The position numbers and the translations under genes were made by a program. A model generated the notes under the pieces. It was given only the letters and a program-made list of their open reading frames with translations, made no database searches and was not told the origin of the DNA. A DNA stretch of 64,000 nt from the NCBI RefSeq assembly GCF_024199845.1, contig NZ_JANADO010000001.1:8172001-8236000 (forward strand). The letters are read 5' to 3'. Position 1 is the first letter of the stretch, and every line of letters starts with the position of its first letter. Source of the DNA: Bradyrhizobium sp. CCGB12 (GTDB lineage Bacteria; Pseudomonadota; Alphaproteobacteria; Rhizobiales; Xanthobacteraceae). This document shows positions 59,920 through 64,000 of this stretch, piece after piece.

Positions 59920-60423
59920 ATGGCCAAAGCCGCAGTCGCCGCAGGAACCGCCACCGGGCAATGCCTCTGCGGCAAGGTCAGCTTCGAGATCGATATTCCC
60001 GCGCGCTGGGCCTGGCACGATCATTCCACCGCCAGCCGCCGCGCCCATGGCGCGGCTTACGCGACCTATGTCGGCAGCTGGAAGAAGCGCTTTCGCATAA
60101 CAGCCGGCAAGACCGCGCTCACGCGCTACGAGGACAAGGCTACGAAGACCACCCGCAGCTTCTGCGCCCATTGCGGCACGCCGATCGCCTATGAGCGCCC
60201 GCGCGGCCCGCACATGATCAACATCCCGCGCGCATTGTTCAACGAGCGCACGGGTCGGCAGCCGCTCTATCACATCGCGATCGAAGAGCTGCAGGAATGG
60301 GCCTATACCGGCGAGCCGCTGGTGCCGCTGAAAGGCTTTCCCGGCGTGGTCTGGCAGCGCTCGAAAAAGAAGAAGCGCGCGGGCGGCGCGGATCCGTTCG
60401 AGCTTGGCCGCGAGGAGATGTAA
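59920..60423 (+). CDS. GFA-family (glutathione-dependent formaldehyde-activating / CENP-V-like) protein
   Basis: A 167-residue zinc protein. The first cysteines are in GQCLCGKVSFEI, and the second site in RSFCAHCGTPIAYE; the ligand between them is replaced by HDHSTASRR, where many family members have CHC. True Gfa joins formaldehyde to glutathione; most relatives have no known activity. A C-terminal basic SKKKKRAGG stretch is present. It follows a family A repeat and is in line with the TPP enzyme gene downstream. Confidence 0.87.
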   Translation: MAKAAVAAGTATGQCLCGKVSFEIDIPARWAWHDHSTASRRAHGAAYATYVGSWKKRFRITAGKTALTRYEDKATKTTRSFCAHCGTPIAYERPRGPHMINIPRALFNERTGRQPLYHIAIEELQEWAYTGEPLVPLKGFPGVVWQRSKKKKRAGGADPFELGREEM

Positions 60424-60528
60424 TGCGCGCACGCGCAACGCAGCCATGACCGCGCTTTCTTGCGCGGATCCCAAAACTTCGGTCATCATGCGCCCGTCCT
60501 TGCGGCGACGCCCGCTCCTGGAGGAAAC

Positions 60529-62190
60529 ATGAAGAACAAGATCACCGGCCGCTCCGCCTTTCTCGCGCTGCTCAAGGACGAGGGCATCACCCATCTGTTC
60601 GGCAACCCCGGCACCACCGAGCTGCCGATCATGCATGCGCTGAAGGACCATCCCGATCTCACCTATGTGATGGCGATGCAGGAGAGCCTGGTGGTGGCGA
60701 TCGCGGACGGCTACAGCCGTGCCTCCGGAAAACTCGTCGCCTGCAATGTCCATGTCGCACCGGGCCTCGGCAACGCGATGGGCTCGCTCTACAACGCCCA
60801 GTTCACGGGCACGCCGATGATCCTCACGGCCGGCCAGCAGGAGCAGGGCCATGGCCTGATGGAGCCGGTGCTCTATGGCCCGCTGGTGCGCATGGCCGAG
60901 CCGCTGGTGAAATGGGCGGTCGAGGTGACGCGGCTGGAGGATCTGCCGCGCATCGTGCGCCGCGCTGCCAAGGTCGCGATGACGCCGCCGACCGGGCCAG
61001 TGTTCATCTCGCTGCCCGGTGACATCCTCAACAGCGAGGCCGGGATCGATCTCGGCCGCTCCACCCGCATCGATGCGCGCTCCAAACCATCGGATGACGC
61101 ACTCGGGGCATTTGCAGCGCGGCTGCTGAAAGCCGAGCGTCCCGTGATCGTCACCATGGACGAGGTGGTCAAGAGCGATGCGCTGAAGGAGGCTGCCGAA
61201 CTTGCCGAGCTGCTGGGGGCGGCGGCCTATCAATCCTCCACGCCCTATGGCGCGCATTTCCTCTCCGAGAGCCCGAGCTTCGTCGGCACGCTGGCGCGCG
61301 TGCAGAAGGTCGCGCGCGATACGCTCGCGCCCTACGATCTCCTGATCGCGCTGGGCGGCGATCCCCTACGGATGTCGGTCCATAGCGAGGTCGATGCGTT
61401 GCCGGATGGTCTTGGCATCGTGCAGGTCGGCCTTGTTGACTGGGAGATCGCCAAGAACTACGGCGCCGAGATCGCGTTGAAGGCGGATCTGAAGGAAACA
61501 CTGCGCGCGCTGATCCCGGTACTGAAAGAGATGGGCGGCGCGACACTCGCGAGCCGCGCAAAACAGCGTCTCGCCGAGCTTGCGCCGAAGAACTGGACCG
61601 CGCGCCGCGGCGCGCTGGTCGAGCAGATCGGCAAGAGCGCCGGCCGCACGCCGATCGATCCGGACTTCCTGGTGCTGCAAATGGTCGAGGCCATGCCGGA
61701 CAATGCCATCCTCGTCGACGAGGGCCTGACCTCGAGCCGCCAGATCACGGCGCTGCGCCCGCACCGCGACCGCTACGGTTATCACGGCCTTGCGTCAGGC
61801 GGCATCGGCTGGGGTCTGCCGGCGTCGGTCGGCGCCAGTATCGCCAATCCCGATCGGCCCGTCGTGTGCTTCTCCGGTGACGGCAGCGCGATGTATTCGA
61901 TTCAGTCGCTGTGGACGGCGGCGCATCACAAGCTGCCGCTCAACGTCGTCATCGCCAACAATGGCGGCTACCGCATCATCAAGCAGCGCCTGCTCGCCTT
62001 CCATGGCAATGACAATTATGTCGGTATGGACTTTGTCGATCCGCCCGTGGATTTCGCTGGCGTCGCCAAGGCGCTCAGCTGCGAGGCGATCAAGATCGCC
62101 GATCCCCGTGAGCTGAAGGCGACGCTGGCGTCGGCATTTGGCCGGCCGGGCACCAAGCTGATCGAGGTGATGGTGGACGGGAAGGTGTAG
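60529..62190 (+). CDS. Thiamine-diphosphate enzyme, benzoylformate-decarboxylase-like
   Basis: A 553-residue TPP-dependent enzyme. Compared with benzoylformate decarboxylase it keeps the glutamate that activates the cofactor (MQESLVVAIADGYS, Glu52) and the active-site histidine (NVHVAPGLGNAMG, His75); the serine of NPGSNELP is threonine here (NPGTTELP). The cofactor motif is VVCFSGDGSAMYSIQSLWTAAHHKLPLNVVIANNGGY. It should decarboxylate a 2-oxo acid or join aldehydes. ATG 60529 follows GGAGGAAAC. The aldehyde dehydrogenase 2 kb upstream could use its product. Confidence 0.9.
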   Translation: MKNKITGRSAFLALLKDEGITHLFGNPGTTELPIMHALKDHPDLTYVMAMQESLVVAIADGYSRASGKLVACNVHVAPGLGNAMGSLYNAQFTGTPMILTAGQQEQGHGLMEPVLYGPLVRMAEPLVKWAVEVTRLEDLPRIVRRAAKVAMTPPTGPVFISLPGDILNSEAGIDLGRSTRIDARSKPSDDALGAFAARLLKAERPVIVTMDEVVKSDALKEAAELAELLGAAAYQSSTPYGAHFLSESPSFVGTLARVQKVARDTLAPYDLLIALGGDPLRMSVHSEVDALPDGLGIVQVGLVDWEIAKNYGAEIALKADLKETLRALIPVLKEMGGATLASRAKQRLAELAPKNWTARRGALVEQIGKSAGRTPIDPDFLVLQMVEAMPDNAILVDEGLTSSRQITALRPHRDRYGYHGLASGGIGWGLPASVGASIANPDRPVVCFSGDGSAMYSIQSLWTAAHHKLPLNVVIANNGGYRIIKQRLLAFHGNDNYVGMDFVDPPVDFAGVAKALSCEAIKIADPRELKATLASAFGRPGTKLIEVMVDGKV

Positions 62191-62215
62191 GGCAGCTGCC
62201 CACCACCGTCATTGC

Positions 62216-63267
62216 TGTGCAAGTTCACTAATTCGCTGATCGAATCCGTTCCCAGCGTGGAGGATCCGATGCGCGACAACAGCTTCGACCGGACGATTGA
62301 GCGGAATTATCTTCAGAAGTGGCGGTTCCTGATCGCCGAGTATGAGGAGGTGAAGGCCGGGCGGTCGGCGACGTTCCGCCGGGTGGGAGACTTCTACAAG
62401 CACCACGGCACCTGCTCGCAGACCTTCCGGAAGTACTACAACCGCTACCTGCGGAGCGGCGCGGAGGCTGACCTGTTGCCGCAACGCCGCGGACCGAAGT
62501 GGCGCGAGCGCCGCGAGCCGCAAGGCATCGAGGCGGAGATCGTTGCTTGCCGAACGCGCGGCATGAACCGGTACGAGGTCCACGCTGCCTTGCGCGAACG
62601 GCGAGATACGGTACCGTCGCTCTCGACCATCTACCGGGTCTTCAAACGCAATCAGCTCAACCGCCGCACCCCGACGATGCGCGAGGAGAAACGTCGTATT
62701 ATCAAGGACAAGATCGGCGAGCTCGGCCATGTCGACCTGCACCAGCTGTCCCGCGACATGTTCCTGGCGCCCCCCTCAAGCCCCGCCTTTATCGTCAGCC
62801 TGGTCGACAGTTGCTCGCGCCTGGCCTGGGCCGAGGTGCTGACTTCAAAAAAGGCCCTGCCGGTCATGTTTAAGACCTTGAAGATGATCAACACGCTCAA
62901 CGTCACCTATGGGATCCAGTTTGCCGAGATCCTGTCCGACAACGGCGCGGAGTTCGCATCCCGCAACACGCCTGAAGAGCATCCCTTCGAGGCCATGCTG
63001 ATCGAGCTCGGCATCAAGCATCGCTACACCAGACCCTACCGGCCGCAGACCAACGGCAAGGTCGAACGCTTCTGGCGAAACCTGGACGACGACGTCATCG
63101 AAGGCGCAACCTTCGATAACCTGGACCACTTCGCCAACGAGCTGTTCGAGTACGTGATCTACTACAATAACTTCAGGCCCCATCAGGCCCTCGGCGGCAA
63201 GACACCGAAGGAATTTGCCGAGGCCCAGACCTAAACCATTCGATCAGCGAATTAGTGAACTTGCACA
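62216..63267 (+). mobile_element. Complete IS481-like insertion sequence (1052 bp)
   Basis: Perfect 30-bp terminal inverted repeats at 62216-62245 and 63238-63267 (outer end TGTGCAAGTTCACTAATTC) frame one transposase gene. They are flanked by a direct 5-bp duplication ATTGC at 62211-62215 and 63268-63272. TGT ends and one DDE gene fit the IS481 group; the family is tentative. Identical repeats and duplication suggest a recent insertion. Confidence 0.93.
62269..63234 (+). CDS. IS481-like transposase (DDE integrase core)
   Basis: A 321-residue transposase. An N-terminal helix-turn-helix region (about 30-60, RSATFRRVGDFYKHHGTCSQ) and a second one (about 95-130, GMNRYEVHAALRE) are followed by the RNase-H-like core: LGHVDLHQL (Asp156), EILSDNGAEF (Asp224) and PQTNGKVERFWRNL (Glu266), then FRPHQALGGKTPKEF. 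Reading frame is intact, so the element may still move. GGAGGA lies before ATG 62269; the frame open upstream lies in the terminal repeat. Confidence 0.93.
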   Translation: MRDNSFDRTIERNYLQKWRFLIAEYEEVKAGRSATFRRVGDFYKHHGTCSQTFRKYYNRYLRSGAEADLLPQRRGPKWRERREPQGIEAEIVACRTRGMNRYEVHAALRERRDTVPSLSTIYRVFKRNQLNRRTPTMREEKRRIIKDKIGELGHVDLHQLSRDMFLAPPSSPAFIVSLVDSCSRLAWAEVLTSKKALPVMFKTLKMINTLNVTYGIQFAEILSDNGAEFASRNTPEEHPFEAMLIELGIKHRYTRPYRPQTNGKVERFWRNLDDDVIEGATFDNLDHFANELFEYVIYYNNFRPHQALGGKTPKEFAEAQT

Positions 63268-63362
63268 ATTGCGAGGAGCTCTTGCGACGAAGCAATCCAG
63301 ACTGCCTCGGCGGTGAAATTCTGGATTGCTTCGCTTCGCTCGCAATGACGAGGAGGAGGCGC

Positions 63363-64000
63363 CTACCCCGTCTTCCCCACGCGATACCCCGCGGCCGGAT
63401 GCGTCGCGTCGAGCCTTGCGCGGCCTGCGCCAAAAAGCTTTTCCCGCAGCGTGCCCTTCGCGTAGTCCGGCTTGTATCGTCCGCGCCGGGTCAACTCCGG
63501 CACCAGCATGTCGGCAATGTCCTCGAAATCGCCGGGCGAGATCGCAAAGGCGACGTTGAGGCCGTCGACGTCGGTCGCCTCGAACCATGCCTCGATCTTG
63601 TCGGCGACCATTTCCGGCGTGCCGACCACGACCGGGCCGGCGCCGCCGATGCCGACATGCTCGATGACGTCGCGTACGGTCCAGATGCGGTCGGGATCGG
63701 CGCGGGTGACGTTATCCATCGCGCTGCGGCCGGCATCGTTCTGGACGTGGCGAACCTGCTGGTCGAGGTCGTAGCCGGAGAAGTCGACACCGGTCCATCC
63801 CGACATCAGGGCTAGCGCGCCTTCCGGACTGATGTGGCGGCGGTAGTCGGCATATTTTTCTTTGGCTTCGGCTTCGGTCCGGCCGAGGATGATCGTCATC
63901 ATCGAGAACATCAGGATCTCGGCCGGGTTGCGGCCAATTGCGGCGGCTTCCTGCCGGATCGCGGAGACGCGCGGCGCGATCACCTTGGCGGATGGGCCCG
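63363..64000 (-). CDS. LLM-class flavin-dependent monooxygenase, C-terminal part (start outside window)
   Basis: About 212 residues of a bacterial-luciferase-like FMNH2 monooxygenase of the NtaA/SnaA/DszA group. Visible parts: the helix EAAAIGRNPAEILMFSMMTIILGRTEAEAKEKYADYRRHI, DLDQQVRHVQNDAGRSAMDNV, TVRDVIEHVGIGGAGPVVVGTPEMVADKIEAWFEATDVDGLNVAF and PELTRRGRYKPDYAKGTLREKLFG at the end. The frame continues past the window edge. Such enzymes oxidise nitrilotriacetate, sulfonates or long alkanes with a separate flavin reductase. A family A repeat lies just past its stop. Confidence 0.9.
   Translation of the reverse strand, partial: GPSAKVIAPRVSAIRQEAAAIGRNPAEILMFSMMTIILGRTEAEAKEKYADYRRHISPEGALALMSGWTGVDFSGYDLDQQVRHVQNDAGRSAMDNVTRADPDRIWTVRDVIEHVGIGGAGPVVVGTPEMVADKIEAWFEATDVDGLNVAFAISPGDFEDIADMLVPELTRRGRYKPDYAKGTLREKLFGAGRARLDATHPAAGYRVGKTG

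Larger units (their letters stand above)
62207..63350. repeat. Family A palindrome split by the insertion sequence
   Basis: The left end CGTCATTGC (62207-62215) and right part ATTGCGAGGAGCTCTTGCG ... GCTCGCAATGACG (63268-63350) join into one normal family A repeat when the insertion sequence and one copy of the ATTGC duplication are removed. Confidence 0.93.

Overview
The window reads as a single, densely coded chromosomal segment of a Bradyrhizobium-like alphaproteobacterium. I infer this from the high GC, the gltB-gltD and hemH content, CpdR, a ROSE-type heat-shock leader, many class III cyclase, Bug and amidohydrolase-type genes, and several families of short palindromic repeats of the kind common in Bradyrhizobium genomes. 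No species can be fixed from the sequence alone. I see no rRNA, no CRISPR array, no prophage and no replication origin; there is one tRNA (Val, GAC), one complete insertion sequence and one strong small-RNA candidate.

Layout. 0-8.8 kb: the end of ferrochelatase, an ABC-type binding protein, TfoX-like and HCCA-isomerase-like genes, an SPFH/NfeD membrane pair, an HxlR regulator divergent from a carboxymuconolactone-decarboxylase-family gene with twin operators between them, arabinose-5-phosphate isomerase and an outer-membrane barrel. 9-15.3 kb: both subunits of NADPH glutamate synthase. 15.8-26.7 kb: secreted low-complexity proteins, Hsp20 with its thermometer leader, lipase-like hydrolase, a large RoxA-like diheme protein with an odd N-terminal domain, a cyclase-TPR protein, LysE and TauE-type transporters and a LysR regulator. 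26.8-31.6 kb: a Bug binding protein with a HisN-type phosphatase, an alpha-r14/suhB-like sRNA, N-formylglutamate amidohydrolase, CpdR and tRNA-Val.

31.7-41.5 kb is the most system-like region: a FadR-type regulator leads an operon of a Tat-exported sugar-type binding protein, two permeases and a degenerate shikimate-dehydrogenase relative. A sulfatase is transcribed divergently from a promoter overlapped by a perfect palindrome. A mandelate-racemase-like enolase-superfamily enzyme and a branched-chain-type binding protein follow. Together they look like an uptake and degradation module for an unidentified (perhaps sulfated or phosphonate) acid sugar or polyol.

41.8-52.6 kb: an esterase-like protein lacking its nucleophile, a tandem DUF3606 protein with a histone-H1-like tail, a DUF4173 / response regulator / histidine kinase operon, a membrane-anchored GH3 enzyme, dihydropyrimidinase, and a TetR regulator divergent from a PspA-YiaA pair with three matching inverted repeats between them. 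52.8-64 kb: a catabolic stretch (two amidohydrolases plus a Rieske ferredoxin, SDR, aldehyde dehydrogenase, Old Yellow Enzyme, GFA protein, benzoylformate-decarboxylase-like TPP enzyme, LLM flavin monooxygenase), interrupted by an IS481-like element that sits exactly inside a palindromic repeat.
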